NCBI GenBank assembly: GCA_943736015.1
Contig: OX031061.1
Location: 62,874,192-62,938,191 of the forward strand
DNA: 64,000 bases
Source of the DNA: Tridacna crocea
Lineage: Eukaryota; Mollusca; Bivalvia; Cardiida; Cardiidae
Direction of reading: 5' to 3'
Made by a program: the position numbers and the translations under genes. Numbering within the stretch: the stretch's first letter is position 1; each line of letters starts with the position of its first letter. Below are positions 12,091-24,100 of this stretch, piece after piece. The notes under the pieces are model-generated. The model saw only the letters and a list, made by a program, of their open reading frames with translations, was not told the DNA's origin and ran no database searches.

Positions 12091-12803
12091 TGTAGACGTG
12101 AAAGTCCTTGCGCTATTGCACTGTATTGTACGAAAGGTATTGTTACAAAAGCTTATTGCCGTGAACCAGCTAATCCGTTTCCTCTTTCAAATTTTCCACG
12201 TGAAACTGACACGTACAGTGAGTTTGAGAGGACGTTTCTGTGCTGAGAGTCTTACTTATTGCCAGAAAGAATTTTCAGTTGGTAAATTTAATGAAATAAC
12301 TAGACACTGTCCGCCTGACCCTGCAGATGCTCTAACCCATCCTAGTATTTGCATGATTTTGTCAATTTTTTAACCCTAGCATAATGAAAATAAACTGAAA
12401 AAAAAAACTTTAGTTTTATATGTTTTAAAGTTTTCGTGGTGTCTTTGTGGTATATTTGAGCGTCCTTGTGCGTCTTTGTGTGTCTTTATAGTATTTAGGG
12501 TGTCTTTGTGGTATTTATTAGGACCCCATTGCCACAACATTTCTGGAATTTTTTTTCACTCTACTTGAATCAAGTAATAATGAGCAGTATTTATCATTAC
12601 CCAATTGGCAATGTCTTGGTCACTTGATAGTCACTTAAAATGGTCAATATTAGTGCGATATTGCAATTCACTAGTTAGGAAAATAAGTCTTCGCCTTTAG
12701 AATGTCATATTCGATGGATTTCTTTATTTCAAGGTTCTCTTGTACAAGTTATCCTTGCAAATGACAGGACTTCATTATTTTGTGTAGGAAAGTGTCCCTG
12801 ACA
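12091..12803 (+). repeat. 3' LTR of the BEL/Pao-like element
   Basis: Diverged copy of 8148-8784, longer because of an inserted run of GTGTCTTTGTGG-like units at ~12430-12510. The divergence indicates an old insertion. Confidence 0.7.
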
Positions 12804-13140
12804 GATAATTCGCAAAATTCATACAGTATTTGAAGAAAAGCTCTCAGAATGTTTGGAAGATAGTGGAAATAATTTGAGAGATGATGATAGGCTGAGTGAA
12901 AACGACAATTAGAATGTAAGACAAGCATGAAAAGAAAAGAATCAAACCCAACAAAAATGCGCCGATAAGTATCGTGCGTAGTGGATATCCAATGGAAAAC
13001 ATCGCCATAGACATTCTAAGAGAATAACAAGGTGCAACAATACTGTAGATCAAACATGGTCAAGACCAGGACTTCTGAAAGAAAACGGCCAACGCCAATT
13101 CGTTCGCTGTGTAAAAATCACATACGACCAAGTGAAACGT
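12804..13140. other. no feature recognised
   Basis: AT-rich sequence between the 3' LTR and a MITE. A 69-codon hydrophobic frame on the minus strand (12844-13053) has no recognisable relative and is not called. Confidence 0.4.
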
Positions 13141-13369
13141 TTAACCCTTTACCATGTGACAAAATTTTAGCCTGTCCAAATCAGAGTTATTTGCAAAGGG
13201 CAATTGTAGTGTGGCTCAAATGGTGCAAATTTTCTTTCATAGGGTAGAAAACATTGTGGGTAAAGGAGAAAATGCTGGATACCAGCATTTTCTCCTTTTC
13301 CCACAATGTTTTAAAAAAGGCTTCTTTCCCAGGGTCGTGAAAAGTCGGCATTGTGTGGTAATGGGTTAA
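13141..13369 (-). mobile_element. TTAA palindromic MITE (type 1), 229 bp
   Basis: TTAACCCTTTACCATGTGAC at the left, GTGTGGTAATGGGTTAA at the right, full central palindrome. Minus orientation. Confidence 0.9.
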
Positions 13370-13650
13370 AGCTCATCTTCTGATATATTCTAGAAACAGA
13401 CCTGGGTGTGGGAAGTGCAGAAAGACATTCAAGAAAACAGCTTGTATAAGTGTTACTAAAAGGGAGTTGCTTTGCAAGTTGCCATCGTAGTAAGGCGACA
13501 GAGAATAGAACAGTAAATACTTATGTTCATCTTAGCAAGTTCTCTGATCGCCCGAACCGTTACAACAGGCAGGCATCTTCTCTACCAATACTGCTCAGCA
13601 CTGTTGACAGGCTATCGTAGATGAGCTAAAGTGGTTAGATGAGAGACATC

Positions 13651-13874
13651 AGTGCTGGATAAAATAGGCTGATGGCCAAAAGATAGGCTCAGCTGTTGTT
13701 CACAACGTTTTGGCTGACTGAATATCAGTGGTGGATAAGAGGCTGATGGCCAAAAGATAGGCTCAGCTGTTGTTCACAACGTTTTGGCTGACTGAATATC
13801 AGTGGTTGATAAGAGGCTGATGGCCAAAAGATAGGCTCAGCTGTTGTTCACAACGTTTTGGCTGACTGAATATC
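13651..13874 (+). repeat. 74-bp tandem triplication
   Basis: Three head-to-tail units of 76, 74 and 74 bp, each containing GGCTGATGGCCAAAAGATAG and ending GGCTGACTGAATATC. Units 2 and 3 differ at only one or two bases. Confidence 0.95.
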
Positions 13875-14104
13875 GGTGATATTGTTAGGATCATTTCTCG
13901 ACTTCTAAAGACAGGTAGTCTATATTCTGTTCTCGTGATTGATCGTTTGAAGTTTGTGATGCTGTATAAATCATTATTTCAAGCGAGGTAGCCTATCCAT
14001 ACTCCTATTTTAAATATAAATCACCTTCATTTGCTATCATTTAATGTCTTCTGCTCTATATACCGAAAACGCGTTACACCAGTATAGCACCAGTACAGTT
14101 TTCC

Positions 14105-14333
14105 TTAACCCTTTACCCCGTAAGGCATTTCTATGGTATCTGTAACTGACCCTAAATAACAACAAGGATGAAGCCATTTCCTATGTGTATATGACACCTT
14201 TTTATAGCATAGAAAACATTGTGGCAAAAGGTGAAATTTCTCATGACGAGCAATTTCACCTTTTGCCACCATGTTTTCCATAGGCTCCTACAAGCAATGC
14301 GTCGATATGAATATTTATGGAGTAAATGGTTGA
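14105..14333 (+). mobile_element. TTAA palindromic MITE (type 2), 229 bp
   Basis: TTAACCCTTTACCCCG start; central palindrome GGTGAAATT...AATTTCACC; ends GGAGTAAATGGTTGA with a mutated right TTAA. Type 2 is recognised by its TTGC-TCGTGACGAGCAA-like core. Confidence 0.8.
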
Positions 14334-14557
14334 GACATCATAATTAGAGGAATTAACTTTCTTGCACACTGAAACATACATGGAAGCCAATGGACATTTT
14401 TAACTAAATGAAATGTTTATGGCCACTTACTGTTCATGTGTCTCTACCTTTGGAATGTATCAAAAGGTCCATTTCCTTTTCATGTTTGTTTACAAACATT
14501 ACTATCTTATATTTTTGGTTCACTATCACATGCGCTTTGTAAACTGATAAACTGACA

Positions 14558-15096
14558 TTAAAGGTGGGTATTTAGAATTTTTACATCTCATCAAATTAAA
14601 AAAAAAATATATATATCACCGAAATTCATATGAAAAAATAATACAAATAATCAACAATTAAGATCCATAAAATTACACCGAAATTTTTTTTGATGGTATT
14701 CCTTAAAAAGGCTACATAGCCTCTTAAGGTATTTTTAGATTTCGCGCCAAAAATCAATAAAGCATTGTGGGAATGTCTAGTGACTGGCATGTGATTCATA
14801 ACCCTTAAATTCCATTACATAACAAACATATAATAATTATTTTACATAATTTCTTCTTCGGGCGCTATGTTTGAAACTTTGTCTGTGTATTCCTGTATGT
14901 AAATGAGCGAATTGATCATCTAAAAATAGAACGTGGTTCCTGTTGGCCGTATTAAATCTCTAATTTCTCTTGTTGTCGGATGGTTTTCGACTATTTGGGT
15001 TTTATGAATGAAAATTAAAAGGCTTTGGGAGCATAAGGATGATTTTTTGGCATTTTTGTAAACTTTTCGTCCCAAAATCTGAAGGGCCACGTTTAA
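14558..15096. mobile_element. ~540-bp TTAA-ended repeat next to the SIDT stop
   Basis: Starts TTAAAGGTGGGTA and ends GGGCCACGTTTAA, an imperfect inverted repeat with TTAA at both tips. A second copy lies at 39416-39925 with matching ends and internal sequence. It has no coding potential. Its distal end is 9 nt from the SIDT stop, so it probably forms the 3' UTR. Confidence 0.75.
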
Positions 15097-15097
15097 T
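15092..15097 (-). promoter_or_regulatory. possible poly(A) signal ATTAAA
   Basis: ATTAAA on the minus strand lies 9 nt after the SIDT stop codon, inside the terminal repeat of the element at 14558-15096. No canonical AATAAA was noticed on the minus strand down to ~13.9 kb. It is very close to the stop, so it is a weak candidate. Confidence 0.25.
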
Positions 15098-15105
15098 AGG
15101 TTCTT

Positions 15106-15168
15106 TTAAAAGACTGGAATCTTGTCTCTTCTGATCATCATAATCTCATCGTCCAGAGTGAATATTAT
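15106..15168 (-). CDS. SIDT: SIDT exon 20 (C-terminus and stop)
   Basis: 63 bp, residues 637-656 and TAA. It encodes [18 protein letters not shown], matching the C-terminal LTLDDDL...RRDQIPVF of vertebrate SIDT exactly at its end, so the protein is complete at this side. Acceptor TTATTTACAG. Confidence 0.95.
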   Translation of the reverse strand: MIFTLDDEIMMIRRDKIPVF

Positions 15169-18100
15169 CTGTAAATAAGAAAGAAAAATAAAAACAAGAG
15201 GGCCAAGATGGCCCTGGATCGCTCACCTGAATTCCTGACAGAACCATAGCCATTTCTTTCAAAATGTAATCAGCCCTTTCAGAGTAGAAGAATTTTTAAG
15301 AATTTCTTCATGTCTGTATAGTGTAAATAGTCTATAGTCATCAGAGCCATGTTTCTTGATGGATCAAAATTTCTAGAGCAAAGTTTTGAAAGGGTTAGCA
15401 AAGAAACATTTCTGAGAAATTATTTCAAAATCTGATCAGACATTTCAGAGAAAAAGAATTTCTTCATGGCCAAATAGTGCAAGTAGCCCCCATTCACCAG
15501 AGCCATATTTCTAGACAAATCAGTATTTTGTGAACAATTTTTGGAAAGGGTTACCGAAGGAGCATTTCTGTGAAATTATTTCAAAATCTGATCAGAGAAG
15601 AAGAATTTTAAAGAATTTCTTCATGACCATACAGTGCAAGAAGCCCCCATTCACCAGAGCCATATTTCTTGATGGATCAAAATTTCACAAACAATTTGTT
15701 AAAAAGGGTCATTCAAGGAATATTTCTGTGAAATTATTTCAAAATCTGATCAGCAATTTCAGAGAAGAAGAATTTTTAAGAATTTCTTCATTTCCCTATA
15801 GTGCAAGTAGCCCCCATTCACCAGAGCTGTGTTTCTTGACGGATCAAAATTTCACGACCACTTTTCGGAAAGAGTCATTCAAGGAACATCTCTGTGAAAT
15901 TATTTCAAATTCTGACCAGCGGTTTCAGAGAAGAAGAATTTTTAAGAATTCCTTCATTTCTATATGGTGCAAGAAGCCCCCATTCACCAGAGCCACATTT
16001 TTGATGGATCAAAATTTTGCGAACAATTTTTGAAAAGGGTCACCCAAGAAACATATCTGTGAAATTATTTCAAAATATGACCTGTGGTTTCAGAGGAGAA
16101 GATTTTTAAAGAATTCCCTAGAAAATTCCATTTGGTTGCCATGTCAAGCACAGTTTTTGATGGAATCAAATTCTGTGAACAATTTTTAAAGAGGACCTCC
16201 CAAGGAACATTCCAGCCAAGTTTGGTCCAAATTGGCCCAGTGGTTTAGGAGGAGTTGATGTTTAAAAGAATTGTTGACAACGCTTGACAACGTTAACCCT
16301 CAGGCTGCTAAGCGAGACTCAAGGACCTTTAGCAGACAGCGTCGATTAAGATCAGACTACACAGAACGTGCAGTCTGTTGATCAGATACTGGTTTTACAC
16401 AGCCCAACAAGGAGATGTCTTTTCCTAAAACATTCTTTTGCAACAACAAAGTTTTTACAATTGCCTTGAAAGTTTCATTTCACTTATTAAGCAAGGTAAA
16501 TCACTTTTACCAGCATCTTCTCATTTTCCCGCTTCGAAAAGTGTCTTTCTGACCGTCATTAAAGGTTGGCATTGTGCTGTTTAACCCATTACTACACGAT
16601 CCCTACTTTTGACGCCCCTGAGAAAGAAGCCTTTTGAAAACACTGTGGGAAAAGGAGAAAATGCTGGTAACCAGCATTTTCTCCTTTTCCCACAGTGTTT
16701 TCTAACCTTCCCAGAACAAATTTCAATTTTTCAGTCACTTTTATTTTGTCGTCTGCAAATGCTTTCAATTTGGACCAGTCTAAATTTTTCTTGTGTGGTA
16801 ATGGGTTAAGAAATAATCTCCTTTCTTTTGCGCTATATCGTTTAAAGTTGTGAGTTCTGAAGCACAGTAAATACTTCATGAGGGCAATAGCTTGAGTTGT
16901 TTATTCATTGCACCTCATCAATCACAATGTGGTTCATTGAAAGATAAACCACGATAGAAAGAAGGTTATTTGGATTCTAACATGACCAACTCTAAATGAA
17001 AGGAAAACGAGTTTATATGTACAGTAAAAACACGGATGCAAATTAAATTCCATTGAATAATTTTTTATACAGAATGATGTCACTCTACATGGGCGGATCT
17101 AGATATCTTTCGGGGGGGGGGTCCCACCGAAAACGTCATATTATATGATACTTTGGTTTCCGGATTTCAGTGGATGTAAGCCGTTTACAAGAAAAGTAAA
17201 CGTTTTCAGTTCTAACCATGAGGAGGTCTCCACATTTAGAACCTTTTTTTTTTAAATTTATGACTGTATTTTACATAAATGCTGTGCAATATCAAACCAG
17301 CACCATTTCACGAGTCCGATAATCACATTTTTGCCAGAATTCCAGGAGGCGTCCGGACCCCCCCTCTGGATCCGCCCATGCTCTATATTAAATAACGTAG
17401 ATTTTTACCATGATTTCGTTTTGTTTAGAGCTGATTTCACGTGTCATGTTAGAATAATAATTAACCATTACCACACAATCCCTACTTTTGACGACCCTGA
17501 GAAGGTAGCTTTGAGAAAACATAGTGGGAAAACAAGAAAATGCTGGTAACCAGCATTTTCTCCTTTTCCCACAATGTTTTCTACCCTACTGGAAACAAAT
17601 TTCAGTTTTAGAGTTACGTTTATTTTGTCGTCTGCAAGTGCTGTCAATTTAGACCAGTCTAAAATTTTGTCGTCTGGTAAAAGGTTAAACACTTACCAGG
17701 AAAGAGAAGAACAAGCTCATAGCAGACAGGAAGTGCCACACGTCATGGGTATCATAAAATTGAAGGATCACACAATCCCGATTTCTGTTACGTGATTCTG
17801 CAGGTGATAACTGAAAAATAAAGAAGTCGTGTTTTGTTGAAAAGGAGCTCAATGCATTAACACAAAGCATAGCACTCCACGCATACAAACCTTGGTTGAA
17901 ATTTTTTGCTATCAGTAAATTTTCTACATGTCCGCAGGACCAGTGTTCTTCTTTATTCAGTTGGTTTTTGGACAAAATTGATTTTTTATGGATCCCTAAT
18001 TCAGTGATGAAATAATGGGTAAAAGATTATGAAGTCCTGTTGACCCTTTACTCCATAAATACTCATTTCTACACATTGCTTGTAGGAGCCTTTGGAAAAC

Positions 18101-21100
18101 ATTGTGGCAAAAGGTGAAATTGCTCGTGACGAGCAATTTCACCTTTTGTCACAATGTTTTCTATGCTATCAAAAGGTGTCATATACACATAAGAAACGGC
18201 TTCATCCTTGCTGTTATTTAGAGTCAATTAGAGATACCATAGAAATGCCTTATGGGGTAAAGGGTTAAGGTCCCTTCTGCTCGAGCATAACCCATTTATG
18301 AAGAGGGATGTGAAGGATGAGCCTCTCTCAAATTTGCTGTCTGAAAATCCTTTCAATTTGGATCGGTCTAGTATTTGTCATTTGAGTACTGTGTTAATCA
18401 TCACAAAGCTATAAAATATACATACTAATCCTACAAGGCAAATTGTTTTAATCAAAAGCTTTCTACAATCACATTTAATCACTCCTTAATTGGGTAGTCA
18501 ACAATGTGGGGAAAAGGAGAAAATGCCAGTAATCAAAGGCCTCCTCTCGCACGGTCCTTGAAAGTTGGGATTATGTGACAGTTTTCTTACAGAAGACAAG
18601 TTTGTACAACTGACCATTTGCCATTGCAATGGCTTTAAATAAGTGTAGTTTTAGGCATGAAAAATAACAAGAGGACCAAGATGGTCCTGTATCGCTCACC
18701 TGAGTACCAAGCTGTAAAATCAAACTTGTGACCCCTGGGTAGGGCCAGTTTTGACCCCAAGGGCATCCTAAGAACAAAACTTGGTAGAGGTCCACTTGGA
18801 GATGCTACATACCAAATATCAAACCTCTGCACCACCTATTTTCAGAGAAGAAGAATTTTAAAGTTTTCTTTCTTTTGTCCTATGATTCAAACTTGTGACC
18901 CCCGTGATGGGACCAGTTTTGACCCCAGGGACATCATATGTACAATCTTGCCAGAGGTCCACTAGGAGATGCTACATACCAAATATCAAAGATTTATACC
19001 TTCTAGTTTCAGAGAAGAAGAATTTTGAAGTTTTCCTCCTTTGTTCCTATGTTTCAAACTTGTGACCCCCGGGGCGGGGCCAGTTTTGACCCAAGGGGCA
19101 TCATATGATCAATCTTGGTAGAGGTCCACTAGAAGATGCTACATACCAAATATCAAAGCTCTGCGCCTTCTAGTTTCAGAAAAGAAGAATTTTGAAGTTT
19201 TCCTTCTTTGTTACTATCATACCAATTTGTAACCCCCGGGGTGGGGCCAGTTTTGACCCAAGGGGCATCACATGAACAATCTTGGTAAAGGTCCACTAGG
19301 AGATGCTACATACCATATATCAAAGCTCTGCGCCTTCCTTCTAGTTTCAGAGAAGAAGAATTTTAAAGTTTTCCTTCTTTGTTCCTATCATACAAACTTG
19401 TGACCCCGGGGGCGGGGCCAGTTTTGACCCCAGGGACATCATATGGACAATCTTGGTAGACGTCCACTAGGAGATGCTACATACCAAATATCAAAGCTGT
19501 ACACCTTCTAGTTTCAGAGAGGAAGAATTTTGAAGTTTTCCTCCTTTGTTCCTATGTTTCAAATTTGTGACCTCCGGGGCAGGGTCAGTTTTGACCCCAG
19601 GGGCATTATATATAAAATCTTGGTAGAGGTCCACTAGGAGATGCTACATACCATATATCAAAGCTCTGCGCCTTCTAGTTTCAGAGAAGAAGATTTCTAA
19701 AGTTTTCCTTCTTTGTTCCTATCATACAAACTTGTGACCCCCGGGGTGGGGCCAGTTTTGACCCCAGGGACATCATATGAAGAATCTTGGTAGAAGTCCA
19801 CTAAGAGATGCTACATACCAAATATCAAAGCTCTGTACTTTCTAGTTTCAGTGAAGAAGATTTTCAAAGATTTTGCTATTTTTTTCCTTTTGGTTGCCAT
19901 GGCAACCAGAATTATGGCTGGAATTCAATCTCTTGAACAACTTTGGTAGAGCTTCACCCAAGGAACATCCATGCCAAGTTTCATCAAGATTGGCCCAGTG
20001 GTTTCGGAGAAGATGTTTAAAGAAATTGTGGACGACGGACGACGGACATTGGGCGATCACAAAAGCTCACCATGAGCACTTCGGGCTCAGGTGAACTAAA
20101 AAGTATCATATAATTTAACTTAAGAATGACAAATGAGAAATTTTACCTGCGTATATGTAAGATGTAATTGGAAGAAATACAAGGCAAATCCCCAGGTTAT
20201 TATTGATAGGATGATCAAGGCAATCGTTAGTTTTGGTATCTTTTCTTTTGCTTGATACTAAAACATGACAATTGAAAAGTAGATAGTCACTACATACTGG
20301 GAGGGTTACTTGACAAAATGTAGGTTTTAACTGATTTTAACCCTTTACTCCATAGATACTCATTTCTACGCATTGCTTGTAGGAGCCTTTGGAAAACATT
20401 GTGGCAAAAGGTTAAATTGCTCCTGACGAGCAATTTCACCTTCAGTCACAATGTTTTCTATGCTATCAAAAGGCGTCGTATACACATAAAAAAAAGTTTC
20501 ATCCTTGCTGTCATCAAGGGTCAATTAAAGATACCATACAAATGTCTTATGGGGTAAAGGGTTAATTTTTTCTTTCAACTCATTACCAAACATCAAAATT
20601 TTAGGTTTGTCCAAATTGAAAGCATTTGCAGACGACAAAATAATGTGACTGAAAAATTGAAATTTGTTCTGGGAAGGGTAGAAAACACTGTGGGAAAAGG
20701 AGAAAATGCTGGTTACCAGCATTTTCTCCTTTTCCCACAGGGTTTTCAAAAGGCTTCTTTCTCAGGGGTGTCAAAAGTAGGGATTGTGTGGTAAAGGGTT
20801 AACTGAGTTTAATTTTTTCTTTCAACTCATTACCAAACATCCAAATTTTAGGTTTGTCCAAATTGAAAGCATTTGCAGATGACAAAAATAAAAGTGACTG
20901 AAAACTTGAAATTTGTTTTGTGAAGGGTAGAAAACCATGGGAAAAGGAGAAAATGCTGGTTATCAGCATTTTCTTCTTTTCCCATAATGTTTTCTACAGA
21001 CTTCTTTCTTAGGGTCATCAAAAGTAGGGATTATGTGGTAATTGGTTAATGTTTTACCAAGTAGTAAAATTTTCAACTTCTCTAAACAGAAATGACAAAT

Positions 21101-24100
21101 CAAATGCTGGTAACCAGCATTTTCCCCTTTTCTCACAATTTTTTCAGACCAGTTCTGACTGTGGGGAACTTGTCTATGATGTTACAAAACATTGTTGGGA
21201 AAGGACAAAAAATGCTGTTTACCAGCATTTTTCCCTTTTCCCACAAATTTTTCCAAAAAAACTTCCCACTGAGGGCCACTAATTTCGGGATTGTGGAATA
21301 AAAGATGAAATGCCCAATTGCCAGCAAAAAGAAACAAATCATGAATTTAAATTAACCCATTACCACACAATCCCTCCTTTTGACGCCCCTACGAAAGAAG
21401 CCTTTTGAAAACAATGTGGGAAAAGGAGAAAATGCTGGTAACCAGCATTTTCTCCTTTTCCCACAGTATTTTCTACCCTTCCCAGAACAAATTTCAATAT
21501 TTCAGTCACCTTTATTTTGTTGTCTGCAAATGCTTTCAATTTGGACCAGTCTAAAATTTTCTCGTGTGGTAAAGAGTTAAAATGCAGACAATTTTAATTT
21601 ATACAATTTAAAATTATGTTTCTTATTTTGAGTCTAATGTGTTACAGTATATTTTGTCGAATTTCAAGATGCTTGCAGAAAAACAAATAATATTGTAAAA
21701 CTAGAACCATAGTTGCAAATTTCATTTCTATTAATTTTGTAAGATTTATAATGCACTTTAAAAAGTCTGAAGAAGTTTCAGCTGGATTACACCTTAAAAT
21801 GGCAACACAAATACACAAATCCTAACCAGCCGATTAGCTCAGTAAGTAGAGTGTAGGACTCGCGAACACAATGTTTTGGTTCGCTACAGGTTGTGGGTTC
21901 AAATCCCCGGCTGACCAACTAAAATTACTAATAGTCTTTCGGATGAGACATTAAACCGAGGTTCCGTGTGATGGTGCTATACGCTGAGCACGTTAAAGAA
22001 CCAGGCGAAGCTCTCAGTAGTTTCGACCTGTATCCTTGCAATATTTCCAATAACAACTAAACCGTCTTCTGGGGGTGTCGCTCAGATGGGCAAACGGTAG
22101 TGATGATGAATAAACGGAAATAACCAACCAACACAAATTCTAGCAGCCTTCACAGCTATTGATCACTTACATGTTAGTTTAACCCGTCAGTACACATCAA
22201 AATTTTAGACCTATCCAACCTAATAGAGTTTGAAGATGACAATTTCACAGTGGCTTAAATGAGGTAATTTTTCTTTGAAAGGGTAGAAACTTTGTTGAAA
22301 AAGGAGAAAATGCCAGTTACCAGCATTTTCTCCTTTTCCCATAATGTTTTAGAAAGGCCTCTTCCTTAGGGTCGTTAAAAGTTATCATTGTGTGGTAAAG
22401 CTAATAATAAAAATCTGACTGAAATGAAGAAATTTATACTTGAAAAGGTAGAGAGCATTGTCGGAAAAGGAGAAACTGATGGTTACTAGAAATTCTTCCT
22501 GTTCCCACAATGTTTTCAAAAGCCGTCTTCCTCAGAATCATCACAAGCAATTGCAGACAACAATTTACATGTACATGACACTCAAATAAAGAAATTTTTC
22601 TTTTATAGGATGGAAAACATTGTGGGAAAAGGAGAAAATGCTGCTTCCCAGCATTTTCTGCTTTTCCCACAATGTTTTTAAAAGGCTTCTTACTCAGGGT
22701 TTTTAAAAGTTATCATTGTGTGGTAATGGTTTAATTTAAGCAAAAGGTTTAAAGGTCAACTTACCTTAGCTACTACATAAAAAATCGTGTAAAGCACTAG
22801 GTTGACAATGAAAATCGCAAGGAGAAAGGAAGCAAAATCAGACTTCGTTTTATTGACAAAACAGTAGATGGCTCTGTGCAGGGAAGAAAGAATAAATACG
22901 AGGGAAAATAATTATTAGGTGGTTGCTGCAAAGTCTGAGGACAGATTCCCACAATGAACCTAGACTAAGCTACTAAAATTTAGACTAGTCCATCGAAAGC
23001 GTTTTGTAGTAGAGAACTTACATGTAAATGTAACTTATTAGTGATGGGATTTTTCTTTAGAAAGGGTACAAAACATTTCAAGAAAAGAAAAAAGAGAAAG
23101 AGCTGGTTACACGCACTTTCTACCTTTCTTAAAATGATTACAAATGTCCCTGATGATAATGAGTCTTACAAACCCTGAGGTAGAGGACTTTTGAAAACAT
23201 AATGAGAACAGGAGAAAATGCTGGTAACCACTGGTCTTTATACCACTGTGTTTTCTACCCTTTCCTAAACAAATATCATCACTTAACTAACTTTAAAACT
23301 GACATTTGCAATTCCTATCAAGATTGAAGATTAAGAAGAGATCTGATTTCTCTCTTGCAGAAGGCTTTAAAATCTATTCATTACATAACTCTTTACCAAA
23401 CGACAAAGTTTAAACTTGTCCATCACAGCTTCAGATAGAGAGAGTGATTTTGATTTCAAAATTAGAAATATAATTTATTCTTATCGAAACCAAATGTTGT
23501 GGGTACTCATTAGAATAGTCTCATTGAGACGATTCTAATGAGTACCCACAACTTAGGGTTTTGACAAGAAATAACAGATTTAGCAAACCATCACTCCCTC
23601 TTATCTAGAGCTCTGTTGTCCACATTGAAATCATTTGCAGACAACACAAGAAGTGTGTCTCAAAAATTACAATTTGTTCTTGAATGGGTAGAAAACTTTG
23701 TCAGAATAGGGAAGAAAATGCTAGAAATAAGTGTTTTCTCTAATTTGCGTATTATTTTCAATGCACTACTTCTATGGAGCAATTAAAACTCAAGATGGTT
23801 TGGTACAGGTTTAAATATCAACTTATGCAAATTGTGTTTTGCAATAATGTTTCCAGTCTTCTGCTGCAAGAATATTTCTAGAAGGCAATATGTAAGTGAG
23901 CTAGTTTGATTAATAAACCAAAGTTCGATGAAGTTATCTCAGTTGGTTCATTTTCACCCTCTACCATTTGAAGAAGTTTTGAATCCTGTATGAATCTGAG
24001 GCATCCAGGATTTTGATGGAAATAACAACCCTAAAAATGAAGGCTTTTGAAGATAATTGGAAAAAAGGAGAAAATACTGGTCACCAATATTTTCTCCTTT

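Larger units (their letters stand above)
8148..12803 (+). mobile_element. degraded BEL/Pao-type LTR retroelement
   Basis: Two diverged direct repeats (8148-8784 and 12091-12803) flank gag-like remnants (~9540-10080) and an integrase region (~10400-11640). The integrase part retains HPIILPEDNH, a GDxFGPF-like GVDHFGPF, RAIHLEMA, a degenerate SDN, and HHGGVWERLI. It is broken by stops and frameshifts. Protease, reverse transcriptase and RNase H were not recognised, which suggests a large internal deletion. A TTAA MITE sits inside at 11662. Confidence 0.8.

Noticed and set aside
12844-13053. Minus-strand 69-codon hydrophobic ORF as a membrane protein exon
   Set aside because: No similarity to SIDT or any family I recognise, and it lies beyond the SIDT stop codon.
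15530-16033. 167-codon open frame, longest in the window
   Set aside because: It is a translation of ~163-bp pearl-like tandem units; the peptide itself is periodic and matches other repeat copies, not a protein family.
21834-22130. tRNA gene
   Set aside because: Box A and box B are present, but the molecule has an unpaired insert and a SINE body and tail; it is a tRNA-derived SINE.
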